NCBI RefSeq assembly: GCF_014596915.1
Contig: NZ_JACVWU010000008.1
Location: 124,001 to 188,000, forward strand
Length of the DNA stretch: 64,000 nt
Direction: 5' to 3'
Origin: Streptomyces sp. TRM68416
GTDB taxonomy: Bacteria > Actinomycetota > Actinomycetes > Streptomycetales > Streptomycetaceae
Made by a program: the position numbers and the translations under genes. Position 1 is the first letter of the stretch. Each line of letters opens with the position of its first letter. Shown here one piece after another: positions 24,359 through 32,895 of the stretch. Under the pieces are notes generated by a model. It made no database searches and was not told the DNA's origin. It saw nothing but the letters and a program-made list of their open reading frames with translations.

Positions 24359-25774
24359 GTGACCAGCACTTCGCAGGCACCCCAGTCAGGAGCCAGGACG
24401 GCACCGCCCGAACACCTCGGGCATGTCATCTTCATCACGGCCGCGGCCGCCCTCGGCGGCTTCCTGTTCGGCTATGACAGCTCTGTCATCAACGGTGCCA
24501 ACGGCGGCATCCAGGACCGGTTCGAGCTCAGCTCCGGTGCCACCGGAACCGTCGCCGCCTGCGCCCTGCTGGGCAGCGCCGTGGGTGCCGCGATCGCCGG
24601 CCGCATCGCCGACCGCATCGGCCGGATCCGCGTCATGCAGATCGCGGCGGTGCTGTTCGCCGTGAGTGCCGTCGGATCCGGGCTCCCCTTCGCCGCCTGG
24701 GACCTCGCCGCCTGGCGGGTGCTCGGCGGCATCGCGATCGGCATGGCCTCGGTCATCGGCCCGGCCTACATCGCCGAGGTCGCCCCGCCCGCGTACCGCG
24801 GCAGGCTCGCCTCCTTCCAGCAGGCGGCCATCGTCATCGGCATCGCCATCTCGCAGCTCGTCAACTGGGCCATCCTCAACCTCGCCGACGGCGAGGAGCG
24901 CGGCACGGTCGCGGGCCTGGAGGCCTGGCAGTGGATGCTCGGCGTGATGGTGGTCCCGGCGATCGTCTACGGCCTGATGTCCTTCGCCATCCCCGAGTCG
25001 CCCCGCTACCTGATCGGCGCCGGCCGCATCGAGGACGCCAAGAAGGTGCTCGCCGACGTCGAGGGCGACATCGACCTGGACGCCCGCGTCGCCGAGATCG
25101 ACGAGGCCATGCGCAGTGACCACAAGTCGACCTTCAGGGACCTGCTGGGCGGGAAGTACGGCCTGCTGCCGATCGTGTGGATCGGTATCGGCCTCTCGGT
25201 CTTCCAGCAGCTGGTCGGCATCAACGTGATCTTCTACTACTCGAACCTGCTGTGGCAGTCGGTGGGCGTCGACCCGTCGAGCTCGTTCTTCTACTCGTTC
25301 GAGACCTCGATCATCAACATCATCGGCACCGTGATCGCGATGATCTTCGTCGACCGCATCGGCCGCAAGCCGCTCGCCCTCATCGGCTCGGTGGGCATGG
25401 GCATCTCGCTGGCGCTGGCCGCCTGGGCCTTCTCCTACCAGAACGGCAACGACCCGCTGCCGACCGCCCAGGGCGCCGTGGCGCTGATCGCCGCCAACGC
25501 GTTCGTGCTCTTCTTCGCCATGTCCTGGGGCGTGGTCGTCTGGGTCATGCTGGGCGAGGTCTTCCCCAACAAGATCCGGGCCGCCGCCCTCGGTGTGGCC
25601 GCCTCGGCCCAGTGGATCGCCAACTGGGCGATCACGATCACCTTCCCGGACCTCGCGGACTGGAACCTGTCGCTCACCTACGTCATGTACGCGGTGTTCG
25701 CCTTCCTCTCCATCCCCTTCATCCTCAAGTTCGTGCCCGAGACCAAGGGCAAGAAGCTGGAGGAGATGGGCTGA
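24359..25774 (+). CDS. glcP: Major-facilitator glucose permease (GlcP-type)
   Basis: 471 residues, 12 predicted membrane helices, sugar porter family. GlcP is the main glucose/H+ symporter of S. coelicolor, and its gene sits next to smc there, as here. Sugar-porter signatures: GGFLFGYDSSVINGA in helix 1, GRIADRIGRIRV in loop 2-3, PESPRYLIGAGR in the central loop, QQLVGINVIFYYSN in helix 7, DRIGRKPL, and the C-terminal PETKGKKLEEM. The GTG at 24359 follows GAGGAG. Identification as GlcP rather than another hexose porter rests on family and synteny. Confidence 0.9.
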   Translation: MTSTSQAPQSGARTAPPEHLGHVIFITAAAALGGFLFGYDSSVINGANGGIQDRFELSSGATGTVAACALLGSAVGAAIAGRIADRIGRIRVMQIAAVLFAVSAVGSGLPFAAWDLAAWRVLGGIAIGMASVIGPAYIAEVAPPAYRGRLASFQQAAIVIGIAISQLVNWAILNLADGEERGTVAGLEAWQWMLGVMVVPAIVYGLMSFAIPESPRYLIGAGRIEDAKKVLADVEGDIDLDARVAEIDEAMRSDHKSTFRDLLGGKYGLLPIVWIGIGLSVFQQLVGINVIFYYSNLLWQSVGVDPSSSFFYSFETSIINIIGTVIAMIFVDRIGRKPLALIGSVGMGISLALAAWAFSYQNGNDPLPTAQGAVALIAANAFVLFFAMSWGVVVWVMLGEVFPNKIRAAALGVAASAQWIANWAITITFPDLADWNLSLTYVMYAVFAFLSIPFILKFVPETKGKKLEEMG

Positions 25775-25775
25775 G

Positions 25776-25839
25776 CCCGTCACAGGGCCGACCCGTCACA
25801 GGCCCGACCCGTCACAGGGCCGACCCGTCACAGACCCGA
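25776..25839. repeat. 16-base tandem repeat, four copies
   Basis: Four head-to-tail copies of CCCGTCACAGGGCCGA (25776, 25792, 25808, 25824); copies 2 and 4 carry one or two changes. They begin two bases after the permease stop and end before the convergent monooxygenase gene. They may act at the 3' end of the transcript; no hairpin with a T-run is seen. Confidence 0.85.
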
Positions 25840-25882
25840 GGAGAAGGGGCCAAGTCCCCGCTGCCCCCTCTCCTCGTACCCG

Positions 25883-26884
25883 TCAGGGACGTGCTGCCCC
25901 GGCTCGGTCACCGAGCCGGGGCAGCACGGCTTCGCAGAACAGCCGCAGACTCCGCCATCCCTCCGCCACCGGCATCCCGCCCGCCAGTGGATGCAGGACG
26001 AGGCTGTCCAGCCCCTGCGCCACGCACTGCTCCGGCGTGAGGATCCGGTACACGCCCTCGGCGCGCAGCTCGTCCACCGTCGTGGCCGCCGACCTCACGG
26101 CCGACCGTACGTCGCCGGACTGCCAGGAGGCGTACGTGCGGGCCTCGTGCAGGAAGTGGCCGCCGTACTCCGCCCACGCCCGGTCCGGGTCCTCGGCGAG
26201 GTGCAGCAGCGGCGTCTCGGCCGCCGGCATCATGGTCCAGCCCTCGGTGCCGTACTCGACGAGCCGTTCCTTGTAGTACGCCTCCAGCTCCGGCAGATGC
26301 GCGCTGGGGAAGAAGGGCAGCCCCAGGCGGGCGGCCCGGCGGGCGGCGGCCTTCGAGGAGCCGCCGACCAGCAGCAGGGGGTGCGGCTCGGTGTACGGGC
26401 GCGGGGTGACCCGTACCGTACGGCCCCGGTACTCGAACTCCTCGCCGGTCCAGGCCTTCAGCAGCGTCTCCAGCACCTCGTCCTGGAGCCGTCCGCGCCG
26501 GTGGAAGTCCACGCCGAACTGCGCGTACTCCTCGGGCCGGTACCCGATCCCCGCGACCGTCACCAGCCGGCCGCCGCTGAGCAGGTCCAGTACGGCGATG
26601 TCCTCGGCGAGCCGCAGCGGGTCGTGCAGCGGGCCGATGACCGCCGAGACCGTCACGGCCAGGCGGCCGGTCGCGCCGAACACCGCGCCCGCGAAGGCGA
26701 ACGGCGACGGCAGCCAGTTGTTGGCCACGCCGTGGTGCTCCTCCGTCTGCACGGTGGTGACCCCGTGCTCGTCGGCGTACGCGGCCATCTCCAGGGCGGT
26801 GCGGTAGCGGGCGCCGAGCGAGGCGGCGGTGGCGCCGGGCTCGACCAGGTTGAACCGTACGACCGTGACGGGTATGGCGGGCAT
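25883..26884 (-). CDS. Luciferase-like (LLM-class) flavin-dependent oxidoreductase
   Basis: 333 residues. Bacterial luciferase-fold (beta/alpha)8 monooxygenase using FMN or F420. Features: RFNLVEPGATAASLGARYRT near the N-terminus, TTVQTEEHHGVANNWLPSP, the conserved LAEDIAVLDLLSGGRLVTVAGIGYRPEEYAQFGVD split over about residues 92-126, and PHPLLLVGGSSKAAARRAARLGLPF. The ATG at 26884 follows AAGGGG. The substrate is unknown; the gene stands alone between glcP and ftsY, so context gives no pathway. Confidence 0.87.
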   Translation of the reverse strand: MPAIPVTVVRFNLVEPGATAASLGARYRTALEMAAYADEHGVTTVQTEEHHGVANNWLPSPFAFAGAVFGATGRLAVTVSAVIGPLHDPLRLAEDIAVLDLLSGGRLVTVAGIGYRPEEYAQFGVDFHRRGRLQDEVLETLLKAWTGEEFEYRGRTVRVTPRPYTEPHPLLLVGGSSKAAARRAARLGLPFFPSAHLPELEAYYKERLVEYGTEGWTMMPAAETPLLHLAEDPDRAWAEYGGHFLHEARTYASWQSGDVRSAVRSAATTVDELRAEGVYRILTPEQCVAQGLDSLVLHPLAGGMPVAEGWRSLRLFCEAVLPRLGDRAGAARP

Positions 26885-27023
26885 GGCGGATTCCCCTTCA
26901 CACGTGTGGAGGGGGAGGACGGTAGCTGACGGTACGTCAGATCGCCATGGCGGCGGCGACCCGGGTCGGGACGGGAACACAGGACGGGCCCGCCGGACGC
27001 CCATGACTGATACTGGACGCGTT

Positions 27024-28235
27024 ATGGAAATCGTCATCCTTGCTGTAGTCATCGCCGTGGTCGTGCTCGGCGCGCTCGGCGGGCTCGTCGTCGGCAGCCG
27101 GCGCAAGAAGCAGCTGCCCCCGCTGCCCCCCGCCACGCCCGACATCACCGCCCCTCCGGCCGAGCCGCACGTCGGCGACGAGGCCGAGACCCCGCGCGAC
27201 GAACCGCGCCGGACGATAGAGGAGGTGGACCTTCCCGACGGCTCGGCCCCGGTCGCCGTCGAGGAACCGCCCGTCGTCGAAGAGCTCCCGCCGGTCGAGA
27301 TCGAGGTCCCGGAGCCCACCGCCGGCCGCCTGGTCCGGCTGCGCGCCCGGCTCTCCCGCTCCCAGAACGCCCTGGGCAAGGGACTGCTCACGCTGCTGTC
27401 GCGCGAGCACCTCGACGACGACACCTGGGAGGAGATCGAGGACATCCTGCTCACCGCCGACGTCGGTGTGCAGCCCACCCAGGAGCTGGTCGACGGCCTG
27501 CGCGAGCGGGTGAAGGTGCTGGGCACCCGGACCCCCGCCGAGCTGCGCGGCCTGCTGCGCGAGGAGCTGCTGAAGCTCATCGGCACCGACATGGACCGCA
27601 CGGTCCGCACCGAGCCGGAGGGCCGCAAGCCCGGCATCGTGATGGTCGTCGGCGTCAACGGCACCGGCAAGACCACCACCACCGGCAAGCTGGCCCGCGT
27701 CCTCGTCGCCGACGGCAACACCGTCGTGCTCGGCGCCGCCGACACCTTCCGCGCCGCCGCCGCCGACCAGCTCCAGACCTGGGGCGAGCGCGTCGGCGCC
27801 CACACCGTGCGCGGACCGGAGGGCGGCGACCCCGCCTCCGTCGCCTTCGACGCGGTGAAGGAGGGCAAGGAGCTGGGCTCCGACGTCGTCCTCATCGACA
27901 CCGCCGGCCGACTGCACACCAAGACCGGCCTGATGGACGAGCTCGGCAAGGTCAAGCGCGTCGTGGAGAAGCACGCGCCGCTGGACGAGGTGCTGCTCGT
28001 GCTGGACGCGACCACCGGGCAGAACGGGCTCGTGCAGGCCCGGGTCTTCGCCGAGGTCGTCGACATCACCGGCATCGTGCTCACCAAGCTGGACGGCACG
28101 GCCAAGGGCGGCATCGTGGTCGCCGTGCAGCGCGAGCTGGGCGTGCCGGTCAAGCTGGTCGGCCTGGGCGAGGGCGCGGACGACCTGGCGCCGTTCGAGC
28201 CGGAAGCCTTCGTGGACGCGCTCATCGGAGAGTGA
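27024..28235 (+). CDS. ftsY: Signal recognition particle receptor FtsY
   Basis: 403 residues from ATG 27024. FtsY is the membrane-associated GTPase that receives ribosome-SRP complexes at the Sec translocon. It starts with a hydrophobic anchor (MEIVILAVVIAVVVLGAL), then an acidic Pro/Glu linker (about 35-110), the N domain and the G domain: GVNGTGKTTTTGKLA (about 210-224), DTFRAAAADQLQ, DTAGRLHTK and TKLDGTAKGG. An in-frame ATG at 27003 (MTDTGRV...) would add seven residues. Its partner Ffh lies 7 kb downstream. Confidence 0.96.
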   Translation: MEIVILAVVIAVVVLGALGGLVVGSRRKKQLPPLPPATPDITAPPAEPHVGDEAETPRDEPRRTIEEVDLPDGSAPVAVEEPPVVEELPPVEIEVPEPTAGRLVRLRARLSRSQNALGKGLLTLLSREHLDDDTWEEIEDILLTADVGVQPTQELVDGLRERVKVLGTRTPAELRGLLREELLKLIGTDMDRTVRTEPEGRKPGIVMVVGVNGTGKTTTTGKLARVLVADGNTVVLGAADTFRAAAADQLQTWGERVGAHTVRGPEGGDPASVAFDAVKEGKELGSDVVLIDTAGRLHTKTGLMDELGKVKRVVEKHAPLDEVLLVLDATTGQNGLVQARVFAEVVDITGIVLTKLDGTAKGGIVVAVQRELGVPVKLVGLGEGADDLAPFEPEAFVDALIGE

Positions 28236-28253
28236 CTCCCGCGCCGATCGCGA

Positions 28254-28288
28254 GAAGCGCCCGCCCCTCTCCGGGAGGCGGGCGCTTC
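28254..28288 (+). terminator. Terminator hairpin after ftsY
   Basis: A 12-bp perfect stem GAAGCGCCCGCC / GGCGGGCGCTTC with an 11-base loop, beginning 18 bases after the ftsY stop. There is no long T-run, which is common for Streptomyces terminators. Confidence 0.75.
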
Positions 28289-28333
28289 GCTGTGCGTGGC
28301 AGCGGTGGTCGGTCGGGAGGCGGGCGCTTCGCT
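28273..28333. repeat. 19-base direct repeat between ftsY and the Prim-Pol-like gene
   Basis: GGGAGGCGGGCGCTTCGCT occurs at 28273-28291 and again at 28315-28333. The first copy forms the right arm of the ftsY terminator. The second covers the last two bases of the convergent gene's stop codon and lacks its own left arm nearby. It looks like a partial duplication of the terminator. Confidence 0.8.
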
Positions 28334-28988
28334 AGGCGCGCGACCTGTGGGCGACGTACGCCAGCGTCCCCAGGAGCAGTCGGGCCGCCGGCGGCTTCGC
28401 CGACGAGTCCAGGGCGGGGGAGCGCAGCCAGCGCACCGGGCCCAGGCCGCCGCGGTCGGAGGGCGGGGCAGTGATGTACGTACCGGAGCCGAGGCCGCGC
28501 AGGTCCAGGGAGGTCGGGTCGTCCCAGCCCATGCGGTAGAGCAGCTCGGGCAGTTCGGCGGCGGCGCCGGGGGCGACGAGGAAGTGGGCGCGGCCGTCGG
28601 GGGTGGCGGTCACCGGTCCGAGGGGGAGGCCCATCCGCTCCAGCCGGGCCAGCGCGCGGCGCCCGGCCGGCTCCGCCACCTCGATCACGTCGAACGCCCG
28701 ACCGACCGGCAGCATCACCGCGGCGCCGGGGAACTCCGCCCAGGCCTTGGTCACCTCGTCGAGGGTGGCCCCGGCCGGGAGGCGGGGCGCGAAGTCCAGG
28801 GGGTGGGCGCCCGGCGCCGGGCACTCCGGGCGGCCGCAGGAGCAGGCGCCGGCCGTCGCCCGGGCGCCCGGCACCACATCCCAGCCCCACAGGCCGGTGA
28901 ACTCGGCTACGGCGGTGCACTCCGACGAGCGGCCGCGTCGGCGCGTGCCGGAACGGATCTCGCGGATGCCGGCGATCGTGAAGCCCAT
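28332..28988 (-). CDS. Prim-Pol (bifunctional primase/polymerase N-terminal)-like protein
   Basis: 218 residues from ATG 28988 with GGAGGG upstream. The sequence resembles the N-terminal domain of bifunctional primase/polymerases: a WGWDVVPGARA start, the Cys cluster CSCGRPECPAPGAHPLDF and the GTYITAPPSDRGGLGPVRWL segment that corresponds to the domain end. The region where Prim-Pols carry the metal-binding D-x-D reads FDVIEV, so catalytic acids may be incomplete. It has no helicase domain. Stand-alone proteins of this kind are common in streptomycetes and may be regulatory rather than priming enzymes. Confidence 0.7.
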   Translation of the reverse strand: MGFTIAGIREIRSGTRRRGRSSECTAVAEFTGLWGWDVVPGARATAGACSCGRPECPAPGAHPLDFAPRLPAGATLDEVTKAWAEFPGAAVMLPVGRAFDVIEVAEPAGRRALARLERMGLPLGPVTATPDGRAHFLVAPGAAAELPELLYRMGWDDPTSLDLRGLGSGTYITAPPSDRGGLGPVRWLRSPALDSSAKPPAARLLLGTLAYVAHRSRA

Positions 28989-29203
28989 GCCCCCTCCAAC
29001 GGGTCCGGCGCGCCGGTGGTTACGACGCGGATGCGGATCGTGACCCTGTGTGTTCACCCTGTGCGTTCCCGGCCCTGGCTCCACACGGTCAGGGTGGCGC
29101 TCGGAAGCGCTCGGGGTAGTGCACTCGGCGGCGTGCGCCCCGAAGTGCACCGCTCCGCCCACTTCCGGTCGTCCTCTGTCAAGTGAATCGTGCGGAGGCG
29201 ACC

Positions 29204-29284
29204 GTGAGTTCATTCGAAGGGGTGGCGAATGGTGGCGTTTCCGGGATCGCCATGGCTGGAGGGGTGATCGTAGGATTACTTTGA
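29204..29284 (+). CDS. Possible 26-residue leader peptide with TTA codon upstream of nsdA
   Basis: GTG start preceded by GCGGAGG at good spacing. The frame reads SSFEGVANGGVSGIAMAGG then VIVGLL and a stop. The penultimate codon is TTA (29276-29278), the rare Leu codon that in Streptomyces needs the developmentally controlled bldA tRNA. It ends 162 bases before nsdA and is followed by a stem-loop. Coding potential is unproven; the interest lies in a possible translation-dependent leader. Confidence 0.35.
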   Translation: MSSFEGVANGGVSGIAMAGGVIVGLL

Positions 29285-29287
29285 GTG

Positions 29288-29316
29288 CACGAGTCCCGGG
29301 GGCACATGCACTCGTG
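29288..29316 (+). promoter_or_regulatory. Stem-loop in the nsdA leader
   Basis: CACGAGT and ACTCGTG form a 7-bp inverted repeat with a 15-base loop, beginning four bases after the TTA-containing small ORF. It could be an attenuator-like structure whose folding depends on translation of that ORF; this is inference. Confidence 0.35.
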
Positions 29317-29446
29317 GGTATGCCGGAGGCAACTCGGCTCTCCGTTCGAAGGGTGAGAAGTACCGGACGGGCGGCGGTATTTACCGGCATTCTGATAGGG
29401 GTTGGCGCACTCGGTGACAAGTGGTCCAAGGGATGGGGGCGTTCCA

Positions 29447-30925
29447 GTGAGCGGCAACGGCGGAAGCGGTACGAACGCGACGAACGCTGACAAGCGCCCG
29501 AACGAGCTGCTCACCTCCTGGTTCGTGCGCAGCGGCTGGTCCAAGGGTGAACTCGCCCGCCAAGTCAACCGCCGGGCCCGCCAGTTGGGCGCCAATCACA
29601 TCTCCACCGACACCTCGCGCGTACGGCGTTGGCTGGACGGTGAGAACCCGCGCGAGCCGATTCCGCGGATCCTGTCGGAGCTGTTCTCCGAGCGGTTCGG
29701 CTGTGTCGTCTCCGTCGAGGACCTCGGCCTGCGCGCCGCGCGCCAGTCACCGTCGGTGTCCGGCGTCGACCTGCCCTGGACCGGCCCGCAGACCGTCGCA
29801 CTGCTCAGCGAGTTCTCGCGCAGCGACCTGATGCTGGCGCGGCGCGGCTTCCTCGGGACCTCGCTGGGCCTGTCCGCGGGCCCGTCCCTCATCGAGCCGA
29901 TGCAGCGCTGGCTGGTCCCCGCCCCGTCGGCCCCGCGCGCGGAGCCCGAGCCCGTCGGCCGCCGCGGCGGCCGGCTGTCCAGGCCCGAGCTGGAACTCCT
30001 CGAGTCCACCACCGTGATGTTCCGGCAGTGGGACGCCCAGTGCGGCGGCGGCCTGCGCCGCAAGGCGGTGGTCGGCCAGCTGCACGAGGTGACGGACCTC
30101 CTCCAGGAACCCCAGCCCGAGGCCACCACCAGGAAACTGTTCAAGGTCGCCGCCGAACTCGCCGAACTGGCCGGCTGGATGTCCTACGACGTCGGTCTCC
30201 AGCCCACCGCGCAGAAGTACTTCGTCCTCGCCCTGCACGCCGCCAAGGAGGCCGGCGACCGGCCGCTCGGCAGCTACGTCCTGTCCAGCATGAGCCGCCA
30301 GATGATCCACCTGGGCCGGCCCGAGGACGCCCTGGAACTGGTCCACCTCGCCCAGTACGGCAGCCGCGACTGCGCGAGCCCGCGCACCCAGTCGATGCTG
30401 TATGCGATGGAGGCCCGCGCGTACGCCAACATGGGCCAGCCCGGCAAGTGCAAGCGGGCCGTGCGGATGGCCGAGGACACCTTCGCCGAGGCCGACGAGT
30501 GGGACGAGCCGGACCCCGACTGGATCCGCTTCTTCTCCGAGGCCGAGCTGTACGGCGAGAACTCCCACTCCTTCCGCGACCTCGCCTACGTGGCCGGCCG
30601 CAGCCCCACGTACGCCTCCCTGGCCGAGCCCCTGATGGAGCGGGCCGTGGACCTCTTCGCCAAGGACGCCGAGCACCAGCGGTCGTACGCGCTGAACCTC
30701 GTCGGCATGGCCACCGTGCACCTGCTCCGGCGCGAGCCCGAGCGCGGCGCCGGCTATGTCACGGAGGCCATGACGATCGCCAAGAAGGTGCGCTCCGAGC
30801 GCGTCAACACTCGTATCCGAAAGACGGTCGACACGGCCGTACGCGATTTCGGCGATCTGCACGAGGTCGTGGACCTCACCGACCGGCTTGCCGTGGAGCT
30901 GCCCGAGACCGCCGAGGCGGTCTGA
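29447..30925 (+). CDS. nsdA: NsdA, negative regulator of differentiation and antibiotic production
   Basis: 492 residues from GTG 29447. NsdA represses sporulation and antibiotic synthesis in S. coelicolor, and its gene lies in this ftsY-amtB interval. The N-terminal part carries a helix-turn-helix-like region (SKGELARQVNRRARQLGA, then STDTSRVRRWLDGENPREP). The C-terminal two thirds are TPR-like helices (TAQKYFVLALHAAKEAGD, RPEDALELVHLAQYGSRD). An in-frame TTG at 29402 is possible but would put 15 unlikely residues in front. Upstream is a 458-base leader with a small TTA-containing ORF. Confidence 0.88.
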   Translation: MSGNGGSGTNATNADKRPNELLTSWFVRSGWSKGELARQVNRRARQLGANHISTDTSRVRRWLDGENPREPIPRILSELFSERFGCVVSVEDLGLRAARQSPSVSGVDLPWTGPQTVALLSEFSRSDLMLARRGFLGTSLGLSAGPSLIEPMQRWLVPAPSAPRAEPEPVGRRGGRLSRPELELLESTTVMFRQWDAQCGGGLRRKAVVGQLHEVTDLLQEPQPEATTRKLFKVAAELAELAGWMSYDVGLQPTAQKYFVLALHAAKEAGDRPLGSYVLSSMSRQMIHLGRPEDALELVHLAQYGSRDCASPRTQSMLYAMEARAYANMGQPGKCKRAVRMAEDTFAEADEWDEPDPDWIRFFSEAELYGENSHSFRDLAYVAGRSPTYASLAEPLMERAVDLFAKDAEHQRSYALNLVGMATVHLLRREPERGAGYVTEAMTIAKKVRSERVNTRIRKTVDTAVRDFGDLHEVVDLTDRLAVELPETAEAV

Positions 30926-31118
30926 ACACCCGCTCCCGCCCTTGAACCCCGGCCGCGGCCGGCCCTCCCGAACTGCCCGACTCGGCTCCCCCATGCCAGG
31001 TCATCGGAAGGCCGCCCGCGGCCGGTTCTGTTCCTTCACACAGAAGGTTGCGCCACGATAACGATCCAACTGCCGAACATCAGGCAGTTCATCGACGTGT
31101 AACACCCACGGTGCCTTC

Positions 31119-31156
31119 GTCACGGCGGCGAAACAACGAGGGGCGTCCAACGAAAC
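31119..31156 (+). promoter_or_regulatory. GlnR-binding site upstream of amtB
   Basis: The sequence fits the Streptomyces GlnR box arrangement a1-n6-b1-n6-a2-n6-b2: GTCAC (31119), GAAAC (31130), a degenerate GGGCG (31141) and GAAAC (31152), each separated by exactly six bases. A further GTAAC lies at 31099. It is about 100 bases before amtB, and GlnR is known to activate the amtB-glnK-glnD operon under nitrogen limitation. Confidence 0.8.
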
Positions 31157-31253
31157 GGCGCTGCGCCAATCTCATGGCGCATAACCGGCCCACCCCTCAA
31201 TCCGCTCAGGCTTCGCCCGCACGGGCCGTTCCCAAGACGAGGAGATACCGGCA

Positions 31254-32531
31254 TTGAACGGCACAGATACCGGATTCGTATTGATCAGTGCAGCGCTCGT
31301 CATGCTGATGACGCCCGGGCTGGCGCTCTTCTACGGTGGCATGGTCCGCGCAAAGAGCGTGCTGAACATGCTGATGATGTCCTTCATCTCCCTCGGCATC
31401 GTCAGCGTTCTGTGGGTGCTCTACGGGTACTCCCTGGCCTTCAGCGGTGACGCCGGAGGTCTCATCGGCAACCTGGACGCCATCGGGCTGAAGGGCATCA
31501 ACGCCGACACGGTGATGGAGAGCTTCACCGGCAACGACATCTCCGTCTTCGCGTTCGCCCTCTTCCAGATGCTGTTCGCGGTCATCACCGCCGCCCTCAT
31601 GAGCGGTGCGCTCGCCGACCGCGTCAAGTTCAGCTCCTGGATGATCTTCATCGGCGTTTGGGTCACCATCGTCTACTTCCCGGTGGCCCACTGGGTCTGG
31701 GGTACCGGTGGCTGGCTCCTGGAGCTGGGTGTCATCGACTTCGCCGGTGGTACCGCCGTCCACATCAACGCCGGTATCGGTGCCCTCGCCGCGGTTCTGG
31801 TCGTCGGCAAGCGCGTCGGCTTCAAGAAGGACCCGATGCGGCCGCACAACATGCCGCTGGTCCTGCTCGGCACCGCTCTGCTGTGGTTCGGTTGGTTCGG
31901 CTTCAACGCCGGCTCCGAGCTCGGCGTCGACGGCACCACGGCCCAGATGGCCATCAACACCCAGATCGCGACCGGTGCCGCCGTGCTCGGCTGGCTGATC
32001 TACGAGCGCATCCGCCACGGCGCCTTCACCACCCTCGGTGCCTGCTCCGGTGCCGTCGCGGGTCTCGTCGCGATCACCCCGTCCGGTGGCCACGTCAACG
32101 CCTTCGGCGCCATGCTGATCGGTGTCGTCGCCGGTGCGGTCTGCTCCTGGGCTGTCAGCCTCAAGTACAAGCTCGGCTACGACGACTCCCTCGACGTCGT
32201 CGGCGTCCACCTGGTGGGTGGCGTCATCGGTACCCTGATGGTCGGCTTCCTGGCCACCGAGGACGGGGGCTGGAGCCAGTTCGGCAAGCAGGCCACCGGT
32301 GCCTTCTCGGTGATGGGTTACACCTTCGTGGTCACCTGGATCATCGCCTTCCTCATCCAGAAGACGATCGGCTTCCGCGCCACCGAGGACGACGAGATCA
32401 GCGGCATCGACCAGGCCCAGCACGCGGAGACTGCATACGACTTCAGCTCCGCGGCCGGTTCGCACATCGCCGCCGCCGTCCCGCCCGCCCAGAGCAGCCC
32501 CGCTGCGGAAAGCAAGAAGGTTGAGGCATGA
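31254..32531 (+). CDS. amtB: Ammonium transporter AmtB
   Basis: 425 residues from TTG, preceded by GAGGAG. AmtB imports ammonium at low nitrogen and docks GlnK. It has 11 predicted membrane helices; signatures include LMTPGLALFYGGMVRAKSVL (helix 1), the pore twin histidines in TAVHINAGIGAL and VVGVHLVGGVIG, and WFGWFGFNAGSEL. It heads a three-gene operon: its stop overlaps the glnK ATG (ATGA). A GlnR box lies upstream. Confidence 0.97.
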   Translation: MNGTDTGFVLISAALVMLMTPGLALFYGGMVRAKSVLNMLMMSFISLGIVSVLWVLYGYSLAFSGDAGGLIGNLDAIGLKGINADTVMESFTGNDISVFAFALFQMLFAVITAALMSGALADRVKFSSWMIFIGVWVTIVYFPVAHWVWGTGGWLLELGVIDFAGGTAVHINAGIGALAAVLVVGKRVGFKKDPMRPHNMPLVLLGTALLWFGWFGFNAGSELGVDGTTAQMAINTQIATGAAVLGWLIYERIRHGAFTTLGACSGAVAGLVAITPSGGHVNAFGAMLIGVVAGAVCSWAVSLKYKLGYDDSLDVVGVHLVGGVIGTLMVGFLATEDGGWSQFGKQATGAFSVMGYTFVVTWIIAFLIQKTIGFRATEDDEISGIDQAQHAETAYDFSSAAGSHIAAAVPPAQSSPAAESKKVEA

Positions 32532-32866
32532 AGCTCATCACCGCAGTCGTCAAGCCCCACCGGCTCGACGAGATCAAGGAAGCCCTCCAGGCCTTCGGAG
32601 TGCACGGTCTGACGGTCACCGAGGCCAGCGGCTACGGTCGTCAGCGGGGCCACACCGAGGTCTACCGCGGTGCCGAGTACACCGTCGACCTGGTCCCGAA
32701 GATCCGCATCGAGGTGCTGGCCGAGGACGACGACGCCGAGCAACTGATCGACGTCATCGTCAAGGCCGCCCGCACCGGCAAGATCGGTGACGGCAAGGTC
32801 TGGTCCCTCCCGGTGGAGACGGCCGTACGGGTCCGCACCGGCGAGCGCGGCCCGGACGCGCTCTAA
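32528..32866 (+). CDS. glnK: Nitrogen regulatory protein PII (GlnK)
   Basis: 112 residues. PII trimer that senses 2-oxoglutarate and ATP/ADP and controls AmtB. The T-loop reads GYGRQRGHTEVYRGAEYTVD, with the modifiable Tyr51 present; in S. coelicolor GlnD adenylylates this residue. C-terminal signature GKIGDGKVWSLPVE is intact. Translationally coupled to amtB; glnD starts 29 bases later. Confidence 0.97.
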   Translation: MKLITAVVKPHRLDEIKEALQAFGVHGLTVTEASGYGRQRGHTEVYRGAEYTVDLVPKIRIEVLAEDDDAEQLIDVIVKAARTGKIGDGKVWSLPVETAVRVRTGERGPDAL

Positions 32867-32895
32867 CAGAAGAAGACTGGAACAGGAGTCGCTGG

